DNA of 64,000 bases from an uncultured Oxalicibacterium sp. Its GTDB lineage: Bacteria > Pseudomonadota > Gammaproteobacteria > Burkholderiales > Burkholderiaceae_D. The translations under genes were made by a program, and so were the position numbers. Under the pieces are notes generated by a model. It did no database searches and was not told the origin of the DNA. It worked only from the letters and a program-made list of their open reading frames with translations. The DNA is taken from positions 47,155 to 111,154 of the forward strand of contig NZ_CAJYMD010000076.1 of the NCBI RefSeq assembly GCF_913776015.1. The letters are read 5' to 3'. Of this stretch, positions 9,474-18,926 are shown piece after piece (position 1 is the first letter of the stretch; the number at the start of each line of letters is the position of its first letter).

Positions 9474-10094
9474 ATGAATCCGTCTTCGCAACCAGAAAAA
9501 TGCGTCGCCAAAAAACGTATTCCGCCTTTGGCCAACTTCATTTTCATGACCCGCTGGCTGCAGTTGCCATTGTATCTGGGTCTGATCCTCGCACAGTGCG
9601 TTTACGTCTACCACTTCTGGGTCGAGCTGTCGGACCTCATTGGTGCCATTTTCGGCAACCAGCATTCATTGCAACATATTCTGGAAGTCGTTACCGTTCC
9701 CGGTGCGCAACCTGCCGCCAAGCTGACTGAAACGACCATCATGCTGGTGGTGCTGGGCCTGATCGACGTCGTCATGATTTCCAACCTGCTTATCATGGTC
9801 ATCGTCGGTGGATATGAAACCTTCGTCTCGCGCATGCATCTGGAAAGTCACCCCGATCAGCCGGAATGGTTGTCGCACGTGAATGCGTCCGTGCTGAAGG
9901 TCAAACTGGCCACCGCGATCATCGGCATTTCCTCGATTCATCTGTTGAAAACCTTCATCAATGCGTCGGCCTACGATGCTAAAACGCTGTATGCTCAGAC
10001 CGGCATTCATATTGTCTTCCTTATCTCGGCGATGGCGATTGCCTATGCCGATCGCATCATGGCCGACACGCATGCCATCAGCAAGGATCACTAA
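9474..10094 (+). CDS. UPF0114 (YqhA-like) inner-membrane protein
   Basis: A 206-residue protein with about four hydrophobic helices: WLQLPLYLGLILAQCVYVYH, a long helix around IMLVVLGLIDVVMISNLLIM, one around KLATAIIGISSIHLL, and a final HIVFLISAMAIAYADRIM. It matches the UPF0114/YqhA family, whose function is unknown. The frame stays open upstream to 9345, but homologues begin shortly before the first helix, so ATG 9474 (MNPSSQPEK) is preferred. It is followed after 54 bases by fumarase on the same strand. Confidence 0.85.
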   Translation: MNPSSQPEKCVAKKRIPPLANFIFMTRWLQLPLYLGLILAQCVYVYHFWVELSDLIGAIFGNQHSLQHILEVVTVPGAQPAAKLTETTIMLVVLGLIDVVMISNLLIMVIVGGYETFVSRMHLESHPDQPEWLSHVNASVLKVKLATAIIGISSIHLLKTFINASAYDAKTLYAQTGIHIVFLISAMAIAYADRIMADTHAISKDH

Positions 10095-10148
10095 GCTGCA
10101 AGCCCCGAAGTTCGTCCCTCAACCCGATTGACTCTAGCCGATACCGCC

Positions 10149-11681
10149 ATGACCATCATCAAACAAGACGATCTGATCGAATCCGTAGCCGCAGCCCTGC
10201 AATACATCAGCTACTACCATCCAAAGGATTACATCCAGCATCTGGCGCGTGCTTATGAGGCTGAGCAAAGCCCTGCCGCCAAGGATGCAATTGCGCAGAT
10301 TCTTACCAACTCGCGCATGTGCGCGGAAGGCAAGCGTCCTATCTGTCAGGACACCGGCATCGTCAATGTGTTCCTGAAGATCGGCATGAATGTGCGCTTC
10401 GAAGGCTTTGGCGAACGCTCGATTACCGATGCGATCAACGAGGGTGTGCGCCGTGCCTACAATCATCCTGATAACACGCTGCGTGCGTCCATCGTGGCCG
10501 ATCCACATTTCGAGCGCAAGAATACGAAGGACAATACGCCTGCCGTCGTGCACATGGAGCTTGTGCCTGGCGATACGGTGGATGTTCAAGTTGCGGCAAA
10601 AGGCGGTGGCTCGGAAAACAAAACCAAGTTTGTCATGCTCAATCCGTCTGATTCGCTCTTAGATTGGGTCTTGCAGACAGTCCCGCAGATGGGGGCAGGG
10701 TGGTGTCCACCGGGTATGCTGGGCATTGGCATCGGCGGCACGGCGGAACGCGCCATGCTGATGGCCAAGCAGTCGCTGATGGAAGACATCGACATGTACG
10801 AGCTCAAGCAGCGTGGTCCGCAAAACAAGACCGAAGAATTGCGTATCGAACTGTGCGACAAGATCAATGCGCTTGGTATCGGCGCGCAAGGTTTGGGCGG
10901 TTTGACGACCGTGCTGGACGTGAAGATTGCCATGCACCCGACGCACGCAGCTTCCAAGCCGGTGGCGATGATTCCGAACTGCGCCGCCACCCGTCACGCG
11001 CATTTTGTACTTGATGGTTCCGGCCCGGCCTATATCGATCCGCCTTCCTTATCCGAATGGCCGGACGTCAGTTGGGCGCCAGATACCGAAAAATCCAAGC
11101 GCGTGAATCTAGATACGCTCACCAAGGAAGAAGTCGCTTCGTGGAAACCAGGTCAGACGCTGCTGCTCAACGGCAAGATGCTGACGGGCCGTGATGCTGC
11201 ACACAAGCGCATACAGGACATGCTTGCCAAAGGCGAAAAGCTGCCAGTCGACTTTACCAATCGCGTGATTTATTACGTCGGCCCGGTCGATCCTGTACGT
11301 GACGAGGTTGTGGGGCCAGCTGGTCCGACCACGGCAACGCGCATGGATAAATTTACCGAAATGATGCTGTCGCAAACCGGCCTGATCTCAATGATCGGTA
11401 AATCCGAACGGGGCCCGACCGCGATCGAAGCTATTCGCAACCATCAATCTGCCTATCTGATGGCGGTGGGGGGCGCCGCGTATCTGGTTTCGAAAGCAAT
11501 CAAGAGTGCCAAGGTGCTCGGCTTTGCCGATCTGGGCATGGAAGCAATCTACGAGTTCGATGTCAAGGATATGCCGGTCACGGTGGCAGTCGATTCCAAC
11601 GGTACCTCGGTACATACGACCGGTCCCAAGGAATGGAAAGAGAAGATCGAAAAGATTCGTCTCGATAAATTGCCTGCCTGA
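10149..11681 (+). CDS. fumA: Fumarate hydratase class I
   Basis: A 510-residue iron-sulfur (class I) fumarase that interconverts fumarate and L-malate in the TCA cycle. Conserved segments include RPICQDTGIVNVF and MIPNCAATRHAHFVLDGSG, whose cysteines lie where the family binds its 4Fe-4S cluster. The C-terminal half carries PTTATRMD and GKSERGPTAIEAI. N- and C-terminal domains are fused in one chain, as in E. coli FumA/FumB. ATG 10149 is taken as the start; a TTG at 10128 is possible but less likely. Confidence 0.95.
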   Translation: MTIIKQDDLIESVAAALQYISYYHPKDYIQHLARAYEAEQSPAAKDAIAQILTNSRMCAEGKRPICQDTGIVNVFLKIGMNVRFEGFGERSITDAINEGVRRAYNHPDNTLRASIVADPHFERKNTKDNTPAVVHMELVPGDTVDVQVAAKGGGSENKTKFVMLNPSDSLLDWVLQTVPQMGAGWCPPGMLGIGIGGTAERAMLMAKQSLMEDIDMYELKQRGPQNKTEELRIELCDKINALGIGAQGLGGLTTVLDVKIAMHPTHAASKPVAMIPNCAATRHAHFVLDGSGPAYIDPPSLSEWPDVSWAPDTEKSKRVNLDTLTKEEVASWKPGQTLLLNGKMLTGRDAAHKRIQDMLAKGEKLPVDFTNRVIYYVGPVDPVRDEVVGPAGPTTATRMDKFTEMMLSQTGLISMIGKSERGPTAIEAIRNHQSAYLMAVGGAAYLVSKAIKSAKVLGFADLGMEAIYEFDVKDMPVTVAVDSNGTSVHTTGPKEWKEKIEKIRLDKLPA

Positions 11682-11724
11682 TCCGGGTTCCTCGTCTTTT
11701 CAAATAACGCTTACAAGAAATTCG

Positions 11725-12591
11725 ATGGCTTTTTCCGCTTATCCCGATCCGGTGGCTGCCGAAGCACCGATCGGCATTTTTGATTCGGGCATTGGTGCGC
11801 TGTCCGTACTGCGCCATGTCACCTCGCGCTTGCCATCCGATCATGTTCTCTGCTTCGCCGATTCCGGTAATGCGCCTTACGGTGGCAAGACCGATGCAGA
11901 GATCATCGAACGTGTGCTGGCGATTGCGGCCTTCCTTCAGACCAAGAAGGTCAAGGCAATCGTGGTGGCCTGCAATACCGCTACTGCGGCTGCCATTGAA
12001 GCACTGCGTCAGCATTATCCGGAACAAATCGTAGTCGGCGTAGAGCCTGGCGTGAAGCCGGCTGCCGTCTTTAGCAAAACCGGCAAGGCGGGTGTGCTGG
12101 CCACAAGCAGTACCATCGCCAGCAATCGCTTCAAGGCGCTTTGCGACCGCATCACGGCAACCACGGGTGTTGAAATTCTTGCGCAAGCTTGCCCTGGCCT
12201 CGTAGACAAGATCGAAAATGGCGAACTTGACTCGCCAGAAACCATCGCCATGGTCGAAAGCTTTGTATTGCCGTTGCTGAAAAATGGTGCCGATACCATC
12301 GCGCTCGGCTGCACGCATTACCCCTTCGTTGAACCGTTGATCAACGCCATCGCGCAACGCGAAAGCAAAGAAGCCGTCACCATCATCGATACTGGCGAAG
12401 CGGTTGCACGTCAACTCGAACGCCTGCTGCAACAACGCGGCCTGCAACGACTTGTTGGGGACCCCGGTCGTATCGAGGCCTACACGACAGGCAGCGCCGC
12501 ATCACTGCGCCGTGCCTTCGCTGATTTGTTGGGTTTGCATCCCGAAGTAACCGCCTTGGATTCGGGGGAATCCATAAAAACTTCGGAATGA
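11725..12591 (+). CDS. murI: Glutamate racemase
   Basis: A 288-residue enzyme that makes D-glutamate for peptidoglycan. The two catalytic cysteines are visible in VACNTATAAA and ALGCTHYPF. The N-terminal IGIFDSGIGALSVL and the substrate loop NAPYGGKT are typical. ATG 11725 starts the conserved protein; the frame stays open upstream inside fumA, but that part has no MurI character. It lies 43 bases after fumA on the same strand. A tRNA promoter begins immediately after its stop. Confidence 0.95.
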   Translation: MAFSAYPDPVAAEAPIGIFDSGIGALSVLRHVTSRLPSDHVLCFADSGNAPYGGKTDAEIIERVLAIAAFLQTKKVKAIVVACNTATAAAIEALRQHYPEQIVVGVEPGVKPAAVFSKTGKAGVLATSSTIASNRFKALCDRITATTGVEILAQACPGLVDKIENGELDSPETIAMVESFVLPLLKNGADTIALGCTHYPFVEPLINAIAQRESKEAVTIIDTGEAVARQLERLLQQRGLQRLVGDPGRIEAYTTGSAASLRRAFADLLGLHPEVTALDSGESIKTSE

Positions 12592-12592
12592 T

Positions 12593-12621
12593 TTGCCAGG
12601 GCTGCGCATATTTTGTATAAT
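12593..12621 (+). promoter_or_regulatory. Sigma-70 promoter of tRNA-His
   Basis: TTGCCA (12593-12598) and a perfect TATAAT (12616-12621) are separated by 17 bases and lie 33 bases before tRNA-His. The -10 sits inside an inverted repeat, GCTGCGCAT (12601-12609) / ATGCGCAGC (12620-12628). A second inverted repeat, TTCCCTG/CAGGGAA (12629-12647), fills the leader. Confidence 0.85.
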
Positions 12622-12653
12622 GCGCAGCTTCCCTGTCTCGCAGGGAAACGACG

Positions 12654-12729
12654 GTGGCTGTAGCTCAGTTGGTAGAGTCCAGGATTGTGATTCCTGTCGT
12701 CGTGGGTTCGAGTCCCATCAGCCACCCCA
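12654..12729 (+). tRNA. tRNA-His (anticodon GTG)
   Basis: The cloverleaf starts GTGGCTGTAGCTCAGTTGG and ends CAGCCAC, discriminator C, then encoded CCA. The anticodon loop TTGTGAT gives GTG. The base before position 1 (12653) is G and can pair with discriminator C73, the G-1 identity element of tRNA-His. The T-arm is GTGGGTTCGAGTCCCAT. Confidence 0.97.
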
Positions 12730-13288
12730 GTTTTAAAAAGTTTTTGATTATCAAAGACTTGCAGTAAAGGTAAATTGATCGGCGTAGCACTTGCTGTAGC
12801 AGCATGTACCTCACTTTCAGATTGCATGTAAGTTTCACCCCATTGTGACCTCATGCGAATACCTAAAAGAGACGCACTTTCTATCTAGGTCTCTTCGTTC
12901 CTAAAGCACTTCTCTCATACACACGTAACCAAATCCAAGATCGTCTACAGTCTTCTAACAAAAGACCGCAGGCGGCATGATTGCGTTGATTGGAAGCTAG
13001 CTTGGTTTTGAGCGATGAATCAGGGGTATGACAAATCGATACTGGTGACGATAACTTTGAATTTATCGTCACGCTTGCAGAATTGATCCACTGAAATTGA
13101 TTCAGTTTCCGTTCTTAGCGAGTGCTGCGATGCGGTCGTAAGAACCTTCGAATTCCGACGCGCAAAGATCCAATACATCTGCTTTGGAGGACGCCTCTGC
13201 TTTAGAGGCTCGTTGCCTCGTGTTAGCCTCTGCCGATGTAATGCAAATGTCGGGTAATTTACAAGCTTTCTCTTCAAACCATATTTCG
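12730..13288. other. Gene-free stretch after tRNA-His
   Basis: About 560 bases, visibly AT-richer than the neighbours, with no convincing gene. An open minus-strand frame across the tRNA contains GVADGTRTHDDRNHNPG, a well-known artefact of reading tRNA genes as protein. Around 13180-13230 the motif GCCTC/GAGGC recurs several times in a row, giving possible small stems. Confidence 0.5.
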
Positions 13289-13318
13289 CATCAACCTCCT
13301 TATACTGCGAGGTTGATG
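13289..13318 (-). repeat. Perfect 10-bp inverted repeat past a chemoreceptor gene
   Basis: CATCAACCTC and GAGGTTGATG are perfectly complementary around a 10-base spacer, 14 bases beyond the stop of the chemoreceptor on the minus strand. It is placed like a terminator or mRNA-end hairpin, but no U-run follows, so intrinsic termination is uncertain. Confidence 0.6.
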
Positions 13319-13331
13319 TATTTGGATTCAA

Positions 13332-15029
13332 TCAGAATTCTTCCCAATCGTTGTCTTGGGCTTTTGAGTTCGATGAAAGCTTCGGTGTCGTTGTCGCAGC
13401 GACTGCTGTAATGCGTTTCGTGGCTGGTTTCGATGTTGCGGTGGTCGTCGGAGGTATGGCACGTACCGACGTGATGACATCATTTTCGTTTACCCGAAAA
13501 ATGCTGACTGCTTCAGTGAGATTGTTTGCTTGTTCTTTCAAGGATGCTGCGGCTGCAGCTGCTTCCTCTACCAGCGCAGCATTTTGTTGAGTGACCTGAT
13601 CCATTTGACTGATCGCGGTATTAACTTGTTCGATGCCCGAACTTTGTTCTTGGCTTGCGGCCATGATCTCCGACATGATGTCGGTGACATTGCGTACGCT
13701 ATGGACCACTTCCTGCATTGTGGCCCCCGCATTGGCTACTAACCTGCTGCCTTGGTCAACCTTATTAACCGAATCGTCAATTAATGTTTTGATTTCTTTG
13801 GCGGCGGAGGCGGAACGTTGCGCCAGACTGCGCACTTCTGATGCGACGACGGCAAAGCCGCGGCCTTGCTCCCCGGCACGGGCAGCTTCTACTGCGGCAT
13901 TCAACGCGAGAATATTGGTTTGGAATGCAATGCCATCAATGACTCCAATGATGTCGACGATTTTGCGTGCCGAAGTTTCGATACCTTCCATCGTGGTGAC
14001 GACTTCAGATACAACGCTCCCGCCGCGCGTGGCAACTTCTGAAGCAGAAACAGCAAGTTGATTTGCCTGACGTGCGTTGTCAGCATTTTGTTTGACGGTG
14101 GAAGTCAGTTCTTCCATTGAGGATGCCGTTTCCTCAAGAGAAGCTGCCTGTTGTTCAGTACGACTTGATAAATCCAAGTTACCTGCTGCTATTTCAGTGG
14201 TCGCCGTGCTGATTGTCACGCTGCCTTCACGTACTTTCGCAACTGTCTCCTTCAAGCGTTCTTGCATGGTACGCAGGCCAGCCATAAGGGTACCCATTTC
14301 ATTTTTTGAGCGGACCTCAATGCGTGAAGTCAGATCGCCACTAGCAATCGCTTCGAAATGACGCAGCATCTCCTGTAATGGTTGAGTAATTGCACGAATC
14401 AGGAACGATGCGGAAACGGCCACTGCCAGCAGGCCGAACAAAATCCCGCCGATCGCGAGCCATCGGAAAATTCCGTACATATGCTGGCTGGCGTTATACC
14501 CGCTTGCCGCAGCCTGCTGCTGATAGTCGACAAGTGCATCTGCGCTTTTCACCAGAGCCTGATTGAGCGGTGACAATTTGAGCAGGATAATGTCTTCCGC
14601 TTTCTGCACTTGCTTCGCTTTTAGCGCCGCGATTAATTCGGTCTGCAACTCATGCAAATAAGCCTTACGGTCGCTATCCACGGCAGCTGCCAGCTTCTTT
14701 TCCTCATCGTTCGCCGGCAACGCGAGGTAGTTTTTCCAAGACTCATCAGCTTGCTTGAAAAGCATTTCGGATCGCTCAATGGAAGAACCAGCATTCGCAT
14801 CTTCCGGACGCATCGCCACGCGGTTCAACGTCGCACGTGCCTGAGCCATACGGATCATCATGGTTTGGATGGCTTCCGCAGACGGCATTTGATTGGTGTA
14901 TACCTCTTGTAAAGCGTTATTGGTGTATTGCAGTCCAAGGACACCCATAGCACCGCCAACTATCAGCATTAAGCCCATGAATGTCATCGTCAGGACCAGA
15001 CGAAGTTTGATCGAAAGATTGGTCAGCAT
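13332..15029 (-). CDS. Methyl-accepting chemotaxis protein (TarH-like, with CheR-tether-like tail)
   Basis: A 565-residue transducer. TM1 is at about residues 10-33. A periplasmic four-helix ligand domain of the Tar/Tsr type covers about 34-190, and TM2 about 190-212. A HAMP domain and the cytoplasmic signalling hairpin follow, with the conserved tip [20 protein letters not shown]. The C-terminus ends DNDWEEF, resembling the NWETF pentapeptide that recruits CheR/CheB in enteric receptors, so it may be a high-abundance, self-adapting receptor. ATG 15029 (MLTNLSIKLRL) puts TM1 at the N-terminus; the frame upstream to 15149 has no receptor character. The ligand is unknown. Confidence 0.92.
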   Translation of the reverse strand: MLTNLSIKLRLVLTMTFMGLMLIVGGAMGVLGLQYTNNALQEVYTNQMPSAEAIQTMMIRMAQARATLNRVAMRPEDANAGSSIERSEMLFKQADESWKNYLALPANDEEKKLAAAVDSDRKAYLHELQTELIAALKAKQVQKAEDIILLKLSPLNQALVKSADALVDYQQQAAASGYNASQHMYGIFRWLAIGGILFGLLAVAVSASFLIRAITQPLQEMLRHFEAIASGDLTSRIEVRSKNEMGTLMAGLRTMQERLKETVAKVREGSVTISTATTEIAAGNLDLSSRTEQQAASLEETASSMEELTSTVKQNADNARQANQLAVSASEVATRGGSVVSEVVTTMEGIETSARKIVDIIGVIDGIAFQTNILALNAAVEAARAGEQGRGFAVVASEVRSLAQRSASAAKEIKTLIDDSVNKVDQGSRLVANAGATMQEVVHSVRNVTDIMSEIMAASQEQSSGIEQVNTAISQMDQVTQQNAALVEEAAAAAASLKEQANNLTEAVSIFRVNENDVITSVRAIPPTTTATSKPATKRITAVAATTTPKLSSNSKAQDNDWEEF

Positions 15030-16184
15030 AATAAGTAGTGAAAAGTTGATAACGACGTCAAATGGTCTTCTGCATTGGTTATATGCAATAACGGTGAAAA
15101 GCGAGCCCTCGTTGACCGAAAGCACTATATTCGTGCTCGATAGCAACATGTTTCGCCAAGCTGAGTTAAATGAGCGTTAAATTCATCTCACAGGCGCGAT
15201 AAGTTTTTAGCGGAGTTGCGTGAGGTCAAAACGCGGCTGGCATGCAAACGTCAGCGATAAGCGTGAAAGGGCGAAGAACAATTTGAGGAATAAGTGCTAT
15301 CTATATAACGGACGGACTTAAACACTTTAAAAGTTTTATCTTCCAGATACTGGGCATTGGCTTTTCATGCAAAACGATTTACGGGCTAAAAATCAGTTTC
15401 AGCCTTTAACGATATTGACTGTTGCTGGATCAAGGAAGGTATCGTGCCGGCTCCTGGCTCCAGCGTTCCCGCTGCAATGAGCTCTTGCCAATCGTTAGCG
15501 GATCATTTTCAGCAGATTGATGACATGCACCGCCGCCAGGATCTTTCGTCTGGCATAACCCTTCCTTTGTCCCGCTACCTTGTGACTACTTGCCTGTTGA
15601 ATGCGAGCCCGCAAGTCTGCCCTCTACTAAAGTAGCGTCTCCAAATTCCATTGCTCTTTTTCATCCCTGTTTCGGTTATGCGAGCGCTGACATTTTAAGT
15701 TCACGCTGTGATACTCGACATAAAAACAAGATAGAAGCGTCAAGAGAAAACAGCGAAATGCACCGTTATGCGTCGTTACTTGACGCTTGCTCAAAGATGA
15801 ATGCCGCAATAAAAAAAAGACGTTCCAAGCGAGACAAGAACGCGCTATACCACCTCCGTGCAAAGTCATTGCTGCTGTGCGATTAAGTACAAACGGATGG
15901 TATTGAGGTCATGGGCATAAGTGCGTTAGCAGTACTTGCGCTGAAACAGTACTGCCCCAAAAAAATTGGTTGCAACGCAACAGCATTCTTAAAGCACGCT
16001 TTTGGTGGCACATTCAACAGGTGATTGGGCGTTGCACGCTACCAAAACACAAGGGTGTAGTAAGGTCCTTTGCGCTGCAGCGTAAGCGCGTACTTGCCTC
16101 TTCTGTAAAGCATGATGAGTGCTTAGTCATATTCATGAAGAGCGATCAGCCTCTTATGTTTTTAATCCCGCATGAATAGACATA
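15030..16184. other. Gene-poor 1.15-kb stretch
   Basis: Between two chemoreceptor regions there is more than a kilobase with no supportable gene. Several 60-100-codon frames exist on both strands, but none shows a ribosome site, domain or plausible composition. The base composition is more AT-rich than the flanks. Only short inverted repeats are seen, for example GTTGC AAC GCAAC near 15971. It may be decayed sequence or a long regulatory region for the chemoreceptor at 13332-15029. Confidence 0.5.
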
Positions 16185-16213
16185 AAAAAGAACGCGACAT
16201 GCGCGTTCTTTTT
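16185..16213 (-). terminator. Terminator of the entericidin gene
   Basis: AAAAAGAACGCG and CGCGTTCTTTTT pair over 12 bases around a 5-base loop, giving a strong intrinsic terminator 15 bases past the entericidin stop. The run of A/T on both sides could let it work in both directions. Confidence 0.8.
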
Positions 16214-16228
16214 AGGACGTTGGCAATA

Positions 16229-16351
16229 TTATTTGCCCTGAATTTTCTCTCCGCCACGTTCTACATCCTTGCCGAAGCCTTGGACCGTATTGCAGGCCGT
16301 TAAGCTGGCACCCATGGCGAGTACACAAAAAATCGCGATCAGCTTTTTCAT
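16229..16351 (-). CDS. ecnB: Entericidin A/B family small lipoprotein
   Basis: A 40-residue protein: a lysine start (MKKLIAIFCVLAMGASL), a lipobox ending LTAC, then the entericidin signature NTVQGFGKDVERGGEKIQ. After signal peptidase II processing at the lipobox cysteine it would be a ~20-residue membrane lipoprotein. In enteric bacteria this family is linked to an antidote/toxin pair and stationary-phase lysis; in many proteobacteria it is a lone gene, as here. A strong ribosome site AAAGGA lies 6 bases before ATG 16351. It has its own terminator. Whether it acts as toxin or as structural lipoprotein cannot be told from sequence. Confidence 0.9.
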   Translation of the reverse strand: MKKLIAIFCVLAMGASLTACNTVQGFGKDVERGGEKIQGK

Positions 16352-16483
16352 GATTTTTCCTTTCGGTTTGTGAGCACGCAGATGTGCGCCTTGATTATGC
16401 TATCGGGCAAATCGGCTTGCAATATCCCGGAAGGTGAATGCAGTCATTCATACACACAGTGAATCAGCAGATTCTGACAATGC

Positions 16484-16516
16484 AAAAAAAAACGCCACGG
16501 TTAGGCCATGGCGTTA
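16484..16516 (-). terminator. Terminator of second chemoreceptor gene
   Basis: AACGCCACGG pairs with CCATGGCGTT (one mismatch), followed on the minus strand by a run of nine U. It lies 66 bases past the chemoreceptor stop. Confidence 0.75.
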
Positions 16517-16582
16517 ACAGTCAGATGACTGGAAATGCGTCGTGGATGACGCGTTCTTGTCCGGTGTCGAACTGAATCGTGT

Positions 16583-18259
16583 TCAATCGAGTCCGGGGGC
16601 AGCCGCGATTGCGGTCAATCGCTGGCGTGGTGCCAATACATTTTCCTTGAGGCTTGCCAGTCGTGCGCCAAGGGCTGGCCCATGGCTTGTCGCCGGGCGT
16701 GTTTCGTTTCCATAGGCTTGCAAGGTATCGTCGACGCGAAATACGCCAACCGTTTGTTCGAGCTTGGCAGCCTGATTCTTCAATGACGCCGCTGCCGCGG
16801 TGGCTTCCTCGACGAGTGCTGCATTTTGTTGTGTGACGTGATCCATCTGCGTGATGGCCTGGTTGATTTGCTCGATGCCGGCGCTCTGTTCCTGGCTGGC
16901 AGACATGATCTCAGCCATGATGTCCGTCATGCGTTTGACGCTGCCGACCACTTCTTCCATTGTGTTGCCTGCTTGTTCGACGAGTTTGCTGCCGTTATCG
17001 ACACGGGCGACCGAATCGTCAATGAGCATCTTGATTTCCTTGGCAGCCGTGGCGGAGCGCTGTGCCAGATTGCGTACTTCCCCGGCAACGACAGCAAAGC
17101 CTCGTCCTTGCTCACCTGCACGGGCGGCTTCGACAGCGGCATTGAGCGCCAGGATATTGGTCTGGAAGGCGATGCCATCAATGACACTGATGATGTCGGT
17201 AATTTTCCGTGCCGAGTCGTTGATGCCGTTCATCGTAACGATCACTTCGCCTACCACCTTGCCGCCTTGCTGGGCGACTTCCGATGCGGTTTGCGAGAGT
17301 GTGTTGGCTTGGCGGGCATTGTCGGCATTCTGGCGCACAGTCGCGGTAAGTTGCTCCATGGACGATGCGGTTTCTTCGAGCGAGCTGGCTTGCTCTTCCG
17401 TACGGGACGAGAGGTCGAGATTGCCGCTGGCGATTTGTGTGGAAGCCGACGCAATCAGGACCGTGCCGCTACGTACCTGATCGACGATCCCGATCAGGCT
17501 GGCGTTCATATCCTTCAGAGCTTGCAGCAATTGTCCCGTTTCATCTTTCGATCGCACTTCGATTTGGCTCGTCAGGTCGCCATCCGCGACGGTTTGCGCG
17601 ATCTTGACGGCTTGTCGCAGGGGCTGCGTGATGGCGCGCGTAATGAGCCAGCCAAGGGCAAGGCTAAGCAGCAGGGCGACAGTGGTAACGCTGGAAATGA
17701 TGAGGAAGGATTCGGCGGTGGCCTTGGCCGCTTCGGCACTCTTGCTATCCACGCTTTTTTCGATGTCCCTGAGTACGACATCGATGTTTTCCACGATCTG
17801 GCGACGTAGCGGGCTGCATTCTTCAACGAGGAATTTGCCGAATGCTTCGAGCTGATTGCTTTCGCGGAACTGGCGGGGGCGGTCGAGCTCGCGTGCCATG
17901 ATCAGGAGATCTTTCTGGAGCTTGTCGAAATCCGTATTTCCCTTGAGAAGAGGTGTCAGTTTGTTCAATGCATCCAAGAAGATGGTCTTTTGCTCATCCA
18001 GCAAGGTGAGTTCGCGTTGTGCATCTGCATTGTTGGTGAAGATGTAGGCATTGCGGGCGGCGAGGCCGGTTTGGCCTAGTGCTTCGCGCAGGTTGTAGAG
18101 ACGTTCGAGCTGTTGTGTGCGGATTTCATTCTGTGAGGTGACGACACTCTCGATCTGGGAAATGCGTATCAGCGAGAAGATGGCGATCAAAAATGTCAGT
18201 AATGCGGTCAGGCCAAAGCCCAGCGCGAGCTTTGCACCTACTTTCATGTTGGTGAGCAT
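16583..18259 (-). CDS. Methyl-accepting chemotaxis protein (4HB_MCP type)
   Basis: A 558-residue transducer. TM1 is at about residues 12-32. A periplasmic four-helix-bundle domain of the 4HB_MCP_1 kind covers about 33-185, and TM2 about 188-210. HAMP and the signalling hairpin follow, with the same [20 protein letters not shown] tip as the other receptor. It lacks a CheR-binding pentapeptide (ends AAAPGLD). ATG 18259 has AAGGAG seven bases upstream and starts [16 protein letters not shown]; the frame open to 18364 is not used. The two receptors are closely similar in the cytoplasmic half but differ in their sensor domains. Confidence 0.93.
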   Translation of the reverse strand: MLTNMKVGAKLALGFGLTALLTFLIAIFSLIRISQIESVVTSQNEIRTQQLERLYNLREALGQTGLAARNAYIFTNNADAQRELTLLDEQKTIFLDALNKLTPLLKGNTDFDKLQKDLLIMARELDRPRQFRESNQLEAFGKFLVEECSPLRRQIVENIDVVLRDIEKSVDSKSAEAAKATAESFLIISSVTTVALLLSLALGWLITRAITQPLRQAVKIAQTVADGDLTSQIEVRSKDETGQLLQALKDMNASLIGIVDQVRSGTVLIASASTQIASGNLDLSSRTEEQASSLEETASSMEQLTATVRQNADNARQANTLSQTASEVAQQGGKVVGEVIVTMNGINDSARKITDIISVIDGIAFQTNILALNAAVEAARAGEQGRGFAVVAGEVRNLAQRSATAAKEIKMLIDDSVARVDNGSKLVEQAGNTMEEVVGSVKRMTDIMAEIMSASQEQSAGIEQINQAITQMDHVTQQNAALVEEATAAAASLKNQAAKLEQTVGVFRVDDTLQAYGNETRPATSHGPALGARLASLKENVLAPRQRLTAIAAAPGLD

Positions 18260-18383
18260 CGGTTTTCTCCTTGGAGCGTGGAATTGGGCTGTCGCGCAGA
18301 GGAGCCAAACGTCCAGAATACTGGCTAGAAAAGTTCCGTGCGGAAAGTATGGCGACGCTATCACGCTTGCCTTGAAGAAGCCC

Positions 18384-18405
18384 TACCATGAATATGGTAT
18401 TCATG
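18384..18405. promoter_or_regulatory. Nested palindrome containing CCATGAATATGG, upstream of chemoreceptor
   Basis: TACCAT-GAAT-ATGGTA (18384-18399) overlaps a second palindrome CATGAATA-TGG-TATTCATG (18387-18405). The 12-base core CCATGAATATGG also occurs at 26915-26926, in another palindrome upstream of the CHASE3 kinase gene. The position, 125 bases before the chemoreceptor start, fits an operator. The binding protein is unknown. Confidence 0.4.
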
Positions 18406-18542
18406 AAAAAACAGCCAGTTTTGTAGCAAAAACCGATAAAAATTAATCAAACCAGCCATCTTTGACATGAAAAACTAAATTGGGTGACGAGCAGAAAGTG
18501 ACTTAAAGTAACCGTGAAACGCTAATGCATCGTTGTCATGGC

Positions 18543-18926
18543 TTACTTAAGCGTGCGTAGATAAGCGATCAGATCGTTTGCTTCGGCATCGCTCCAGAGT
18601 CCATAAAAGCGCATCTTGTTATTTGGTACGACCTTGCCTGGATTGCGCACGAAGGCGTGCAATTTTTCTTCAGTCCAGACGATACCGGCGTTCTTCATGG
18701 CGCGAGAATAAGTAAAGTCCTTGGTTGTGCCCGCGCGACGTCCGACGATGCCGTTGAGTTGTGGGCCAAATGCCGCGCGAGCGGAAGGACCGATTTGATG
18801 GCAAGCCACGCAATTGCGATAAGCGCGTCGTCCGGCTTCGATATCGCCCTGGATGGTTTGCGCATTGATGGTGGGTGAGGCGGGCACCAGCAGGGCGAAA
18901 AGAAAGACAGCCAATACGTTATTCAT
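18543..18926 (-). CDS. Small periplasmic c-type cytochrome
   Basis: A 127-residue class I cytochrome c: signal peptide (MNNVLAVFLFALLVPASPTINA), heme-attachment CVACH at about residue 42, and a methionine ligand probably in NNKMRFYG. The segment FGPQLNGIVGRRAG is typical of the cytochrome c2/c-550 family (GPxLxGxxGR). It is a soluble periplasmic electron carrier by inference. Its ATG overlaps the end of the upstream unknown gene, so translation is coupled. It is the last gene of the pair. Confidence 0.9.
   Translation of the reverse strand: MNNVLAVFLFALLVPASPTINAQTIQGDIEAGRRAYRNCVACHQIGPSARAAFGPQLNGIVGRRAGTTKDFTYSRAMKNAGIVWTEEKLHAFVRNPGKVVPNNKMRFYGLWSDAEANDLIAYLRTLK

Noticed and set aside
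12480..12854. Open minus-strand frame reading GVADGTRTHDDRNHNPG
   Set aside because: It is the antisense of tRNA-His, a common artefact in protein databases; it has no ribosome site and also overlaps murI.
13020..13331. 103-codon minus-strand frame after the chemoreceptor
   Set aside because: It overlaps the hairpin at 13289-13318 and shows no protein character.
15590..15886. 98-codon frame in the gene-poor region
   Set aside because: No ribosome site, odd composition, no domain, and it overlaps an equally weak frame on the other strand.
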